Source: Haloglycomyces albus DSM 45210 (lineage in GTDB: Bacteria; Actinomycetota; Actinomycetes; Mycobacteriales; Micromonosporaceae). From it: 64,000 nt of DNA. The position numbers were made by a program, and so were the translations under genes. The DNA is taken from positions 124,001-188,000 of the forward strand of contig NZ_AZUQ01000001.1 in the NCBI RefSeq assembly GCF_000527155.1. Reading direction: 5' to 3'. The notes below the pieces were generated by a model, which searched no databases, was not told the origin of the DNA, and was given only the letters and a program-made list of their open reading frames with translations. Shown here one piece after another: positions 46,733 to 55,425 of the stretch. The stretch's first letter is position 1. The number at the start of each line of letters is the position of its first letter.

Positions 46733-47434
46733 TCAGCTCCTCCGTGAGGAGGACGCCGCGTGCCCCGTGTCGGCGGTACTCGGCGGCTGAGGAGGTACCG
46801 AGAACGTCTCTCCCACCGCATCGAGCAGCTCGGATGTGGCGCTTCGGACGTCCCTGGCACGGGAAACGGCGGATACGACCGCCACTCCGTGAGCACCGGC
46901 TGCGCGGCAGGACGCCGCACTGGCGGCGTCGATGCCGCCGACCGCGACCACGGGTAGTTCGACCGCGGTGCACACCGCCTTCAAGCCGTCGGTCCCCAGG
47001 GTTTCGGAAAGGCTGATTTTGGTCGTTGTCGCGTTGACCGGTCCGACTCCGAGATAGTCGGCACCGGCGCGGCGTGCCGCCCGCGCACTTTGCGGGCCAC
47101 GGCAGGTCGCTCCGATCGTCAGCGTCGGATCGAGGATTCGCCGAGCGGCATCGACGGGGAGGTCGTCATCGCCGAGATGCACACCGTCGGCGCCGACCGC
47201 CTGTGCGATGTGGACGGAATCATTGATGAGGCACCAGGCCCCGGACTGTCGACACATTTCCATGAGACAGCGTGCCAAGTCGAATTCGGCGCGATCGGTG
47301 AAATGGTCCTCGGTGCGCACCTGGATGAGTCGAACGCCCGCGTCAAGCGCCGCCTCGGCAGTCTGAATCGGATTGGAATCGAGACGTGTGTCCGTAATGA
47401 GATGTAGCCGTGGCAATTGCGAAGTCAACCGCAT
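46733..47434 (-). CDS. thiE: Thiamine phosphate synthase
   Basis: A 233-residue TIM barrel that joins HMP-PP and thiazole phosphate. Core motifs: IQVRTED, LINDSVHIAQAVGADGVHLG, GVGPVNATTTK and VVAVGGIDA. The C-terminal tail of about 20 residues is variable. It is the first gene after the TPP riboswitch; its ribosome site (AAGGG) lies directly at the 3' end of the aptamer. Confidence 0.94.
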   Translation of the reverse strand: MRLTSQLPRLHLITDTRLDSNPIQTAEAALDAGVRLIQVRTEDHFTDRAEFDLARCLMEMCRQSGAWCLINDSVHIAQAVGADGVHLGDDDLPVDAARRILDPTLTIGATCRGPQSARAARRAGADYLGVGPVNATTTKISLSETLGTDGLKAVCTAVELPVVAVGGIDAASAASCRAAGAHGVAVVSAVSRARDVRSATSELLDAVGETFSVPPQPPSTADTGHAASSSRRS

Positions 47435-47444
47435 AGCACCCTTC

Positions 47445-47531
47445 TCCCTTCGCCAGTATTACCTGGATCAGGTCGGTACGGTCAGGACTACCCAGTCCAA
47501 TCTCAGCCCGATGCATCGGGCCCCCGTGAGT
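47445..47531 (-). promoter_or_regulatory. TPP (THI-box) riboswitch
   Basis: On the minus strand the aptamer reads CACGGGGGCC, then GGGCTGAGATTGG, CCTGACCGTACCGACCTGAT and CAGGTAATACTGGCGAAGGG, the conserved TPP-riboswitch core in order. It ends about 10 nt before the thiE start, so it most likely hides the ribosome site when TPP is bound. A GATAAT -10 candidate lies upstream at 47542-47547. It should control the whole six-gene thi operon. Confidence 0.95.
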
Positions 47532-47632
47532 TCACTGTTCGATTATCACTGTACGGCACGTACGGTTCATACGCCAGTACCGAACACGTTTCGTCGTGAG
47601 TGAGACAACAGCACCGAGGCATGCGCAGCGTG

Positions 47633-48250
47633 TCAGTCGCGCGATACCCGCAGGACGCGGTAACCCTTGGCGCTGGCGTGCTTGTCAACCGCCCAGCCCT
47701 CCGAGGCGAGCCACTTCGCCAGAGAGTCCCCGCCCAGGTGCTTGGAAACGACGAGCCAGGCGACCCCGTTGGGACGCAATCGCGGCAACCACTCGCTCAA
47801 GAGCCGATGCAGGCTTTCCTTACCGATCTTGATCGGGGGGTTCGACCAGATCTCATCGAAACGAACCTCGGCGGGCACCTCGTCCACCGACCGCACGTAC
47901 ACCGTCCCTTCGGAATCGGACGTGTTTCGCCGAGTCAGGTCCAAGGCACGCTCATTGACATCGACCGCCCACACCTGCGCCTGTGGGTTCTCGGCCAAAA
48001 CGGCCGTAATAGGGCCGTATCCACACCCCAGGTCCAGATACGTCCCACCTCCGTCCGGTGGGGTGACTTTCCCCAGAAGCACGTTCGTTCCGGGATCCAG
48101 GCGACTTCCCGAAAAGACCCCCGCCGAGGCCACCAACTCATAGGAACGTCCATCGACGTCAAAGGAGACGGTTCGTTCGCGGTCGGTCGAGGTCGGCTGC
48201 GCGGAAAAGTAATGTTCGGGACCGTCATCGGGTTGCTCTACGTTCGACAC
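47633..48250 (-). CDS. RsmC-like class I methyltransferase
   Basis: A 205-residue SAM-dependent methyltransferase. Motif I is YLDLGCGYGPITAVLA, VWAVDVNERALDLTRRN carries the acidic SAM residue, and IWSNPPI is the N-(N/D)PP(Y/I) catalytic motif of base-modifying enzymes such as RsmC (16S rRNA G1207). The HYFSAQP and SAGVFSGSRLDPGT stretches fit the RsmC type. GTG 48250 lies 6 nt after CATAAT, so it may be leaderless; an open frame extends to 48361. Confidence 0.82.
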   Translation of the reverse strand: MSNVEQPDDGPEHYFSAQPTSTDRERTVSFDVDGRSYELVASAGVFSGSRLDPGTNVLLGKVTPPDGGGTYLDLGCGYGPITAVLAENPQAQVWAVDVNERALDLTRRNTSDSEGTVYVRSVDEVPAEVRFDEIWSNPPIKIGKESLHRLLSEWLPRLRPNGVAWLVVSKHLGGDSLAKWLASEGWAVDKHASAKGYRVLRVSRD

Positions 48251-48447
48251 CCGGTGATTATGCCACTGGAGCGATCGGCCGTCGCATGCGGAGAGCGTCG
48301 CCGTTTTCCCGGATACGTGTCGCACGCCACTGCTAACGATTCCGACACGCCGACCGTTCATGTTTCCGCACCGTAATCCCCATACAAACTCACCCCGACG
48401 AGGGAAAATCCTCCGTACTCGGCTCCTGCGGGGCTATTCTCCGAAAT

Positions 48448-49434
48448 ATGCCACACGCTCCATCTCCGTTCGGCGTACCTGACGTCGATAGAACACCGGG
48501 CCAACGACAGGCGCCTTCGCAGCGCCCGGTGGCCACCCGCGGCACTTCACTTCCGGAACACACTCCGACCGCTCGTTTGGCCCCGGACGACCTCCCCCAT
48601 CCGCTCACTCCGGAAGAGGAACTGGAGGAACACCTCGACGAAATACACGCGTCCCGTCGCCTTCGCCGCGCGGCACGAAAGGCCAGCGTCCGTACGCGCC
48701 GGTGGACCAAGATCCTGGCTGTCGTCTCCGGTCTCGCCGTCACGGCCGGCTGTCTAGCGGGGACGTATATCGTATTGCAGGAGAAGGAAAGCGGTCCGCC
48801 CTCGCAACCCCTGGCCGCCGTCCCCCAGGGAGACGACGGAGGTGAGACGGCCGAAGAGGGATCGATGCTCGACCATGACCCCAATGACGTCGTCGACCCC
48901 ATCGCCGCCCGCGACACCGACCCCGACCCCCTCACCGTCGATGAACTGTTCGGGCCCGAAGTGTTGACACCCAACGGATCGGAGCGGGGATACACGGTCA
49001 TCGGCCAGGAGAACCTGAAACCCTGCACAGAGGCGGTGATCGGGGATTTGGCCGACCTCGTCGAGCAATCCGCCTGCACCCAGACCGTGCGCGCGACCGC
49101 CCGCTCTGACAGCGGCGACTTCCTCATCACCCTTGGAGTCATGAATCTGTCCTCGGACACCGAGGCGGAATCGATCACCGAACAGCTCAACAACGATCTG
49201 GAAGGGGGGTTTTCCGCCTTGCGGGTGGACGGCATGAGTTCCGACCTCGGACGGTCCGACACCATGGTCGGCTACAGCACCTACGGCCACTACCTTCTCT
49301 ACGCCGTGGTGGGACGTTCCAACGGTGAAGCGCTGAACGAGGAAACCGAAGCCGTCCGCACCATAGTGAACGACCTCGTCGATACCTGGCTGGTCGACCG
49401 GCTGCTTCCCCGCCGAGACCTGGACGGTGAGTGA
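48448..49434 (+). CDS. Single-pass membrane protein with extracytoplasmic domain
   Basis: A 328-residue protein: a Pro-rich, charged cytoplasmic region (1-85), one membrane helix (about 87-110, ILAVVSGLAVTAGCLAGTYI), an acidic linker, and an outer domain of about 180 residues with two Cys (PCTEAVIGD and SACTQTV) that could form a disulfide. The ATG lies 7 nt after TATTCT (48435-48440), a leaderless -10. Unknown function; the layout resembles actinobacterial cell-envelope proteins. Confidence 0.65.
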   Translation: MPHAPSPFGVPDVDRTPGQRQAPSQRPVATRGTSLPEHTPTARLAPDDLPHPLTPEEELEEHLDEIHASRRLRRAARKASVRTRRWTKILAVVSGLAVTAGCLAGTYIVLQEKESGPPSQPLAAVPQGDDGGETAEEGSMLDHDPNDVVDPIAARDTDPDPLTVDELFGPEVLTPNGSERGYTVIGQENLKPCTEAVIGDLADLVEQSACTQTVRATARSDSGDFLITLGVMNLSSDTEAESITEQLNNDLEGGFSALRVDGMSSDLGRSDTMVGYSTYGHYLLYAVVGRSNGEALNEETEAVRTIVNDLVDTWLVDRLLPRRDLDGE

Positions 49435-49516
49435 ACGAGCCGCGTTGGGCCCGCATCTGTCTAGTACGACACACCACCCTGGTCGTATCCCGACGGGACC
49501 ACGTAGACTTGACCTC

Positions 49517-49630
49517 TCTGAAGGGGAGTAGCTCTTCGCCAGACTGTCGACATACTGGCCTTCCGGCCCGGCACCTGGAGCGGGAACCACGGTTTCCGCC
49601 AGCGAGACCTTCGGTCGCAGTGTGATGCCC
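49517..49630 (+). promoter_or_regulatory. yybP-ykoY manganese riboswitch
   Basis: The conserved elements AAGGGGAGTAGC (49521), a GTCGACATACT segment and GAGACCTTCGG (49604) occur in the order and spacing of the yybP-ykoY family, which senses Mn2+. The downstream gene is an UPF0016 exporter, a known target class. A strong hairpin (49634-49673) follows as expression platform. Confidence 0.85.
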
Positions 49631-49633
49631 GCT

Positions 49634-49673
49634 GCCGTGCCGAAGTCGTCTTGTGTTTGATCCTCGGCACGGC
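49634..49673 (+). promoter_or_regulatory. Expression-platform hairpin of the Mn riboswitch
   Basis: Perfect 10-bp arms GCCGTGCCGA (49634-49643) and TCGGCACGGC (49664-49673) enclose a 20-nt loop that contains GTG 49653, the only usual start codon in the region. No U-run follows, so control is more likely translational or Rho-linked than intrinsic termination. Confidence 0.6.
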
Positions 49674-49694
49674 CCAACCGAGCAAGGATCCATC

Positions 49695-50282
49695 ATCGAT
49701 ATCACCGCAGCAGCCGTTGTATTCGGCCTCATCTTCATCGCGGAAATCCCCGATAAAACCACCCTGGCCGGGCTCATGTTGAGCACCCGTTTTCGCCCGA
49801 TCTACGTGTTCCTCGGAGCGGCGGCCGCCTTCGTCGTCCACGTGATCCTGGCCGTGAGTGCGGGAAGTCTGCTGACCCTGCTTCCGCAGCAACTCCTGTC
49901 CATCGTGGTAGCGGCCCTGTTTCTCATTGGGGCGGTCACGCTGTTCTTCCATAAGGACGACGACGAGGCCGACGCCGCCGACGAAACGAAGACCCCTACC
50001 GGAAAGTCGTTCTGGAAAGTGGCCGGGATGAGCTTCAGCATTATTCTGGTCGCCGAATTCGGGGACATGTCACAGCTGATGATGGCCAGCTTCACCGCCC
50101 ACTACGGACATCCCTTGTCCGTCGCGCTCGGCGCGGTATTGGCGCTCTGGACGGTCGCCGCCCTGGGAATCATGGGTGGACGCACTCTCGTGAAGTTCGT
50201 ACCGATCGGAGTACTCACCAAGATCGGGGCCGGGGCCATGGCTCTACTGGCCGCCTACAACCTCTACGAGGCCTTCACCTGA
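49695..50282 (+). CDS. UPF0016/GDT1-family Mn2+ exporter
   Basis: About 195 residues with six membrane helices in two repeats, each with an acidic motif: EIPDKTTLAG in helix 1 and EFGDMSQLMM in the second half, the E-x-G/P-D-x-[ST/Q] signature of this cation exporter family. A Mn riboswitch precedes it. The start is odd: the family begins a few residues before the first acidic helix, and AAGGA sits 6 nt before an ATC at 49695, while the only usual start, GTG 49653, is inside a hairpin and adds 14 unlikely residues. Confidence 0.85.
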   Translation: MDITAAAVVFGLIFIAEIPDKTTLAGLMLSTRFRPIYVFLGAAAAFVVHVILAVSAGSLLTLLPQQLLSIVVAALFLIGAVTLFFHKDDDEADAADETKTPTGKSFWKVAGMSFSIILVAEFGDMSQLMMASFTAHYGHPLSVALGAVLALWTVAALGIMGGRTLVKFVPIGVLTKIGAGAMALLAAYNLYEAFT

Positions 50283-50312
50283 CACATGGCGCGTACGGCG
50301 ACGAGGAGGCCG

Positions 50313-51176
50313 TCATCCTTCGTCGCCCGCTTGGGCGTTGGGTGCTTCAGGGGAGTTCTGCTCCGTCAGGGTCCGAATTCGTCGGGTCGTATGCACACGT
50401 TCCGCCCAGCGTGCCGGATCGTCGGAGTAATACACCTCCACCAGAGTCAGCCCCTTCGGCCCAACCACATGCACATCGTTGGCCCGTTGATCCACACGCA
50501 GCAGGGAGGCGAGCCAGTCTTCGTCCCGTCGCCCGTCTCCCACCGCAAGAGCCGCGCCTACCAGCGATCGCACCATGGAATGGCAGAAGGCATCGGCCCG
50601 GACGGTGGCCACGGCCGTTCCATCGGCGTCCCGCTCCCAGTGGTAATCCAATAGGGCACGGATCGTGGTCGCCCCTTCCTTACGTTTACAGAACCCTACG
50701 AAATCGTGCTCCCCCAGCAGCCGTTCGCAGGCGCGGTTCATCCTGTCGACGTCGACCGGGCGGGGCCACGGCAGGGTGTCGATGCGGCGCAGCGGGTCGA
50801 CCCCCCAGGTGTGATCGGACACCCGATAGGTGTAGCGACGCCATTCGGCGGCGAAGCGGGCGTTGAAGACCGGGTCGACCTCTTCGGCGCGAGTAACGCG
50901 GACGTCAGCAGGGAGAATCCCGCGCAATCGCCACAACAGTTTGGGGCGCAGTTCTTCCCATTTCGCTCGATTCACGTCGACGTGTACGACTTGACCGGTA
51001 GCGTGTACCCCGGCATCGGTACGTCCCGCGACGGTGAAGTCCTCCAGCTCGCCGAACAACAGTGTCAGGGCCCGTATGACCTCGGCGGCCACCGTGGGGC
51101 GCTGAGGCTGCACCGCCCAGCCGGAATAGGCCGTCCCGTCGTATGACACCCGCAAGCGCAGACGAACCTGATCCAT
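50313..51176 (-). CDS. truA: tRNA pseudouridine synthase A
   Basis: A 287-residue enzyme that converts uridines 38-40 of tRNA to pseudouridine. The catalytic Asp is in AGRTDAGVHATGQV; RLRVSYDGTAYSGWAVQPQ begins the protein and FCHSMVRSLVGA is the conserved C-terminal motif. ATG 51176 follows AAGGAG. It lies downstream of rplQ, separated by an intrinsic terminator. Confidence 0.95.
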   Translation of the reverse strand: MDQVRLRLRVSYDGTAYSGWAVQPQRPTVAAEVIRALTLLFGELEDFTVAGRTDAGVHATGQVVHVDVNRAKWEELRPKLLWRLRGILPADVRVTRAEEVDPVFNARFAAEWRRYTYRVSDHTWGVDPLRRIDTLPWPRPVDVDRMNRACERLLGEHDFVGFCKRKEGATTIRALLDYHWERDADGTAVATVRADAFCHSMVRSLVGAALAVGDGRRDEDWLASLLRVDQRANDVHVVGPKGLTLVEVYYSDDPARWAERVHTTRRIRTLTEQNSPEAPNAQAGDEG

Positions 51177-51204
51177 GTACCGTCTCCTTCTTCCCCAAAG
51201 AAAA

Positions 51205-51239
51205 AACAAAGCCGCACACCCGGGTTGGGTGTGCGGCTT
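51205..51239 (-). terminator. Intrinsic terminator after rplQ
   Basis: Stem AAGCCGCACACCC (51209-51221) / GGGTGTGCGGCTT (51227-51239), 13 bp with a 5-nt loop. On the minus strand it is followed by TGTTTTTT. It separates rplQ from truA, so truA needs read-through or its own promoter. Confidence 0.9.
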
Positions 51240-51260
51240 GAATGTTAATCGGTCCGGTGG

Positions 51261-51614
51261 TTAGTCCACCAGCTCGATGATCGCCATCGGCGCGTTGTCA
51301 CCTTTGCGGCGACCCGCTTTGATAATGCGGGTGTAGCCACCGTCGCGGTTGGAGAACCGCGGCGCGACCTGCTCGAAGAGGTCGTGGGTGATGTCCTTGT
51401 TCCGCAGCTTGGCCAGAGCCAGGCGACGGTGATGCAAGGTACCTTTCTTGCCATAGGTGATCAGGCGTTCCGCGTAGGGACGCAGACGACGCGCTTTGGT
51501 GAGCGTGGTCGTGACGCTGCCGTGTTCGAACAGCGACGCCGCCAGCCCAGCGAGCATCAGTTTTTCGTGCGCCGGAGAGCTTCCCAGGCGACGGCCCTTA
51601 GTCGGAGTGGGCAT
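51261..51614 (-). CDS. rplQ: Ribosomal protein bL17
   Basis: A 117-residue large-subunit protein with the start [20 protein letters not shown] and the [25 protein letters not shown] end. Normal length. It follows rpoA by 33 nt in the alpha operon. Confidence 0.97.
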   Translation of the reverse strand: MPTPTKGRRLGSSPAHEKLMLAGLAASLFEHGSVTTTLTKARRLRPYAERLITYGKKGTLHHRRLALAKLRNKDITHDLFEQVAPRFSNRDGGYTRIIKAGRRKGDNAPMAIIELVD

Positions 51615-51647
51615 TCTTAAACTCCCTTGGTCTGTAAGCTCTAGCGT

Positions 51648-52718
51648 TTAGAGCTGTTCGGTTTCGCGAAGGTCATCGCCGTCGTCTTCGAAGTCATCGA
51701 TTTCGTCGGCCGGAGCGGAAGTGGTGACCGGAGCCCCGTTGGGGTCGTAGGTCGAAGCGGCTTCACTGTAGTCGAAGGTTCCAGGTGAGTCCTTCAGACC
51801 CAGTCCCATGCCGGCCAGCTTCATCTTCACTTCGTCGATGGACTTCTGTCCGAAGTTGCGGATGTCCAGCAGGTCGGCTTCAGTGCGGTTGATGAGGTCG
51901 CCCACGGTGTCCACACCCTCGCGCTTGAGGCAGTTGTACGACCGGACGGTCATGTCCAGGTCCTCAATCGGCAGGGCGAGATCGGCGGCCAGCTGCTGGT
52001 CGGCGGGCGACGGTCCGACGTCGATGCCTTCGGCCTCCACGTCGAGTTCCCGGTAGAGACCGAACAGTTCCACCAGAGTCGATCCCGCTGAAGCCAGCGC
52101 CGTACGCGGCGTGGTCGAGGACTTGACCTCTACGTCGAGGACCAGCTTGTCAAAGTCCGTGCGCTGTTCCACACGGGTGGCCTCGACGTTATAAGCGACC
52201 TTGAGCACCGGAGAGTAGATCGAGTCGACCGGGATACGGCCGATCTCGTTGCTGTCGCTCTTGTTCTGGACCGCCGACACGTATCCGCGTCCACGCTCCA
52301 CCACGAACTCCATGTCGATACGACCGGTGGAGTTGAGGGTGGCCAGCTTCAGATCGGGGTTGTGAATCGTGACCCCGGTCGGAGGCTGGATGTCTCCGGC
52401 GGTGACGTCACCCGGGCCCTCCTTGCGGAGGTACATGGTGATCGGCTCATCGCTCTCGGAGGAGACGCAGATTTGCTTGACGTTCAGCACGACCTCCACG
52501 ACGTCTTCTTTCACGCCGGGGATCGTAGCGAACTCGTGCAGGACGCCATCGATTTTGATGGAGGTAACCGCCGCGCCCGGAATGGACGACAGCAAGGTAC
52601 GACGCAATGAGTTCCCGAGAGTGTAGCCGAAACCAGGCTCGAGCGGTTCAATGGTGAACTTCGCACGGGTCGAGTTGACGACGTTCTCGGTCAGCGTCGG
52701 TCGCTTTGTAATCAGCAC
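51648..52718 (-). CDS. rpoA: RNA polymerase alpha subunit
   Basis: A 356-residue subunit. The N-terminal dimerisation domain has [20 protein letters not shown] and the C-terminal domain [20 protein letters not shown] with [16 protein letters not shown] divergent acidic tail of about 45 residues follows. It starts with GTG at 52718. Unlike the common order, rpsD is not between rpsK and rpoA; 113 nt without a gene separate them. Confidence 0.97.
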   Translation of the reverse strand: MLITKRPTLTENVVNSTRAKFTIEPLEPGFGYTLGNSLRRTLLSSIPGAAVTSIKIDGVLHEFATIPGVKEDVVEVVLNVKQICVSSESDEPITMYLRKEGPGDVTAGDIQPPTGVTIHNPDLKLATLNSTGRIDMEFVVERGRGYVSAVQNKSDSNEIGRIPVDSIYSPVLKVAYNVEATRVEQRTDFDKLVLDVEVKSSTTPRTALASAGSTLVELFGLYRELDVEAEGIDVGPSPADQQLAADLALPIEDLDMTVRSYNCLKREGVDTVGDLINRTEADLLDIRNFGQKSIDEVKMKLAGMGLGLKDSPGTFDYSEAASTYDPNGAPVTTSAPADEIDDFEDDGDDLRETEQL

Positions 52719-52831
52719 TGTTTAAAATCCTTCGGTAAGGGCACCCACTATATGATGCCTTCCAAACGCTTTACTTCCGCTGCGGCTCAACATTGTGAAG
52801 AGCGACAGCTAAATTTTTCCCTGAGGTCCCG

Positions 52832-53224
52832 TTAGACGCGACGGCGCTTCGGGGGACGGCAACCGTTGTGCGGCTGCGGGGTCACATCAGAGATCGATCC
52901 GACTTCCAGACCGACGGCCTGAAGCGAACGGATCGCGGTTTCGCGGCCCGAACCGGGACCCTTGACGAAAACGTCAATTTTGCGCATCCCGTTGTCCATG
53001 GCACGGCGCGCTGCGGCCTCGGCTGCCATCTGCGCGGCGTACGGCGTGGATTTACGCGAGCCCTTGAAACCAACTTGCCCGGAGGACGACCAGGAAACAA
53101 CCGCACCGGACGGGTCGGTGATCGACACGATGGTGTTGTTGAAGGTAGAACGGATGTGTGCCTGGCCTGCGGGCACATTCTTCTTTTTAACGCGGGTGTT
53201 CTTCGCGCGCGACTTCGGTGGCAT
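52832..53224 (-). CDS. rpsK: Ribosomal protein uS11
   Basis: A 130-residue small-subunit protein with [33 protein letters not shown] and the end [16 protein letters not shown]. It is 22 nt downstream of rpsM in the same operon. Confidence 0.98.
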   Translation of the reverse strand: MPPKSRAKNTRVKKKNVPAGQAHIRSTFNNTIVSITDPSGAVVSWSSSGQVGFKGSRKSTPYAAQMAAEAAARRAMDNGMRKIDVFVKGPGSGRETAIRSLQAVGLEVGSISDVTPQPHNGCRPPKRRRV

Positions 53225-53246
53225 AAAATTCAGCGCTCCTTAATGC

Positions 53247-53621
53247 CTAACGGGCCTTCTTCTTACCGGCGACGGTCTTCTTCGGACCCTTACGGGTACG
53301 AGCGTTCGTGCGCGTGCGCTGACCGTGCGCGGGCAGCCCATAGCGGTGACGCAGACCTTGGTAGCAACCAATCTCGATCTTCCGACGAATATCGGCCTGA
53401 ACTTCGCGGCGCAGGTCACCTTCGACGGTGAAGTTGGTTTCGATGTAGTCACGCAGTTTGACTACGTCTTCTTCGGTGAGGTCCTTAACGCGCGTGTTCC
53501 TGTCGATGCCGGTGCCCACGAGAGCTTCCAGCGAGCGCGTACGCCCAACACCGTAGATGTAGGTGAGACCGATTTCAACGCGCTTGTCGCGCGGAAGGTC
53601 CACCCCAGCGAGGCGTGCCAT
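53247..53621 (-). CDS. rpsM: Ribosomal protein uS13
   Basis: A 124-residue small-subunit protein starting [20 protein letters not shown] and ending in the basic [20 protein letters not shown] tail. ATG 53621 follows AAGGAGAAC. The frame upstream is open but has no ribosome site. Confidence 0.98.
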   Translation of the reverse strand: MARLAGVDLPRDKRVEIGLTYIYGVGRTRSLEALVGTGIDRNTRVKDLTEEDVVKLRDYIETNFTVEGDLRREVQADIRRKIEIGCYQGLRHRYGLPAHGQRTRTNARTRKGPKKTVAGKKKAR

Positions 53622-53774
53622 ATGGCGTTCTCCTTGTTTTTTCGGAGGTCTGACCGTTACTGCCTCACTTCGGAGAGAAGGTGAGCCTCGGCCTCCGAGC
53701 CGAGGGCTGTGGTCGACGGTGTCCCCATCGCCCACAAGTAACGGTATTCTTGCTGTTTTTGCGTCCGGTGAGAT

Positions 53775-53891
53775 CTAGCCTTGACGCTGCTTGTGACGCG
53801 CGTCCGACGCGCAAATGACCATGACGCGTCCGTGACGCCGGATCACTCGGCAGCTTTTACAGATCTTCTTGACGCTCGGTTTTACTTTCAC
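53775..53891 (-). CDS. rpmJ: Ribosomal protein bL36
   Basis: A 38-residue zinc-ribbon protein, [20 protein letters not shown] onward, with ligands C11, C14, C27 and H33, so it is the zinc-binding form. It starts with GTG at 53891. It lies between infA and rpsM as usual. Confidence 0.95.
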   Translation of the reverse strand: MKVKPSVKKICKSCRVIRRHGRVMVICASDARHKQRQG

Positions 53892-53922
53892 GAGCCCTAC
53901 TTATCAACTAGTAGTAGTCCGG

Positions 53923-54144
53923 TCAGCGATAACGGTAGACAATCCGACCGCGTGACAGGTCGTACGGCGACAGTTCCACAACCACTCGATCCTCGGGGAG
54001 GATTCGGATGTAGTTCTGTCGCATCTTGCCGCTAATGTGGGCAAGTACTTTGTGGCCGTTATTGAGCTCCACCCGGAACGTTGCGTTCGGAAGGGCCTCT
54101 ATAACCTTGCCTTCAATCTCAATGGCACCGTCTTTTTTCGGCAT
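53923..54144 (-). CDS. infA: Translation initiation factor IF-1
   Basis: A 73-residue OB-fold protein, [20 protein letters not shown] to RIVYRYR, that blocks the A site during initiation. ATG 54144 directly follows GGAGGAC; the open frame upstream adds 21 residues without support. No map or adk gene precedes it; about 370 nt without a gene lie between it and rpsD. Confidence 0.97.
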   Translation of the reverse strand: MPKKDGAIEIEGKVIEALPNATFRVELNNGHKVLAHISGKMRQNYIRILPEDRVVVELSPYDLSRGRIVYRYR

Positions 54145-54467
54145 GTCCTCCGCTACCGTGACTACTCGGATCCGTACATGGACACACGTGTCATCTCTAT
54201 CCGGCACTGCGGGACGGGATCCCGGTGAGAGCGGGGAGAAATAGGCACGTGTAGTGCGGCTTGATGAACAGATTCCAGGTGGAATTCAACCACCCCGGAG
54301 CGCGTGGGTGAGGTTGACCGGAATCATGTCAACAGATAGGCTGCACCATTTAGCAATACTACTCCCATTGTTTTGGGGGAACTATCGGCCTATCGGTGAT
54401 TGTGCTTACGCCTACACTCCAGTGACGATACATCACGGCACCCGTGAGTTTCGGGGCGCACATGCCG

Positions 54468-54500
54468 AAAAAGCCCGCCGAATTCGATTCGGCGGGCTTT
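54468..54500 (-). terminator. Intrinsic terminator of rpsD
   Basis: AAAGCCCGCCGAAT (54470-54483) and ATTCGGCGGGCTTT (54487-54500) form a perfect 14-bp stem with a TCG loop. On the minus strand five U residues end the stem, 12 nt after the rpsD stop. The rest of the gap down to infA (54145-54467) has no recognised gene and must hold the infA promoter. Confidence 0.9.
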
Positions 54501-54512
54501 GCGAGTATAGAT

Positions 54513-55124
54513 CTACTTGCTGTAGAACTCCACGATGAGCTGCTCATCGCAGACCACGGGGATCTGGGAGCGCTCGGGCACCGAGACGAAACGAGCGATC
54601 AGCCCGTTGAGGTGCGCTTCAATGTAGGACGGAGTCTGGCCTTCGGCGGCCCACTCGCCGGCTGCGGCGGCTTCGAACGGAGTAGTCTGACGGCTCTTGG
54701 CCTTGACCTGAACGAAGTCACCGGGGCTGAGGCGGTAGGACGGGATGTCGACCTTGCGCCCATTGACGGTGAAGTGTCCGTGGTTGACGAACTGGCGGGC
54801 CTGGTAGATCGTGCGGGCCAAACCGGCGCGCAGCACGAAGGCGTCCAGGCGGGATTCCAGCAGCTGAATCAGGACTTCACCGGTTTTTCCGGACTTACGG
54901 GTCGCTTCTTCGTAGGCGCGACGAAGCTGACGCTCCGAAATGTTGTACTGGGCGCGAAGACGCTGCTTCTCAGTCAGCTGAGTCTTGTAGTCCGACTCTT
55001 TGCGACGCCCACGGCCGTGCTGCCCCGGAGGGTAGGGACGGCGTTCCATGTACTTGGCCGCCTTCGGGGTCAGCGCGATCCCGAGTGAACGGGAGAGCTT
55101 AACCTTTGGCTGAGGTTGCGGCAT
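54513..55124 (-). CDS. rpsD: Ribosomal protein uS4, Streptomyces-type without zinc cysteines
   Basis: A 203-residue small-subunit protein. Its N terminus ([40 protein letters not shown]) is the C-minus form found in Streptomyces, lacking the four zinc cysteines. The S4 RNA-binding domain follows ([20 protein letters not shown]). ATG 55124 follows AGGAGGACC. It stands as its own unit upstream of infA, with its own terminator, rather than between rpsK and rpoA. Confidence 0.96.
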   Translation of the reverse strand: MPQPQPKVKLSRSLGIALTPKAAKYMERRPYPPGQHGRGRRKESDYKTQLTEKQRLRAQYNISERQLRRAYEEATRKSGKTGEVLIQLLESRLDAFVLRAGLARTIYQARQFVNHGHFTVNGRKVDIPSYRLSPGDFVQVKAKSRQTTPFEAAAAGEWAAEGQTPSYIEAHLNGLIARFVSVPERSQIPVVCDEQLIVEFYSK

Positions 55125-55413
55125 TCGGTCCTCCTGAGAACACAAAAATACGGGCCGTCGTAAAGATGGCCTCGTGACTTAAACGATTGTGGGTGACGGG
55201 CGTTGGTGCCCATCTGTTCTAGAGAGCAATCGGATCAGCCCCAGCCGCGGAAAGCCGTTCCGATAGAACTGTGTCAGCCTAGCACTGTTACGGAGGCTTC
55301 CACCACCTGCCCGCCGGTGACGTCGTGCCCCTCACAGCAGGACAACGCCTGGACCACCTTTGGGGATCACCGGTCATTCGGAACAATGCGCCAAATCCAC
55401 CCTGTTGGGAGTT

Positions 55414-55419
55414 TATGGT
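55414..55419 (+). promoter_or_regulatory. Leaderless -10 box of the EgtD-like gene
   Basis: TATGGT ends 6 nt before GTG 55426; no -35 is obvious. Confidence 0.45.
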
Positions 55420-55425
55420 TAAGGC

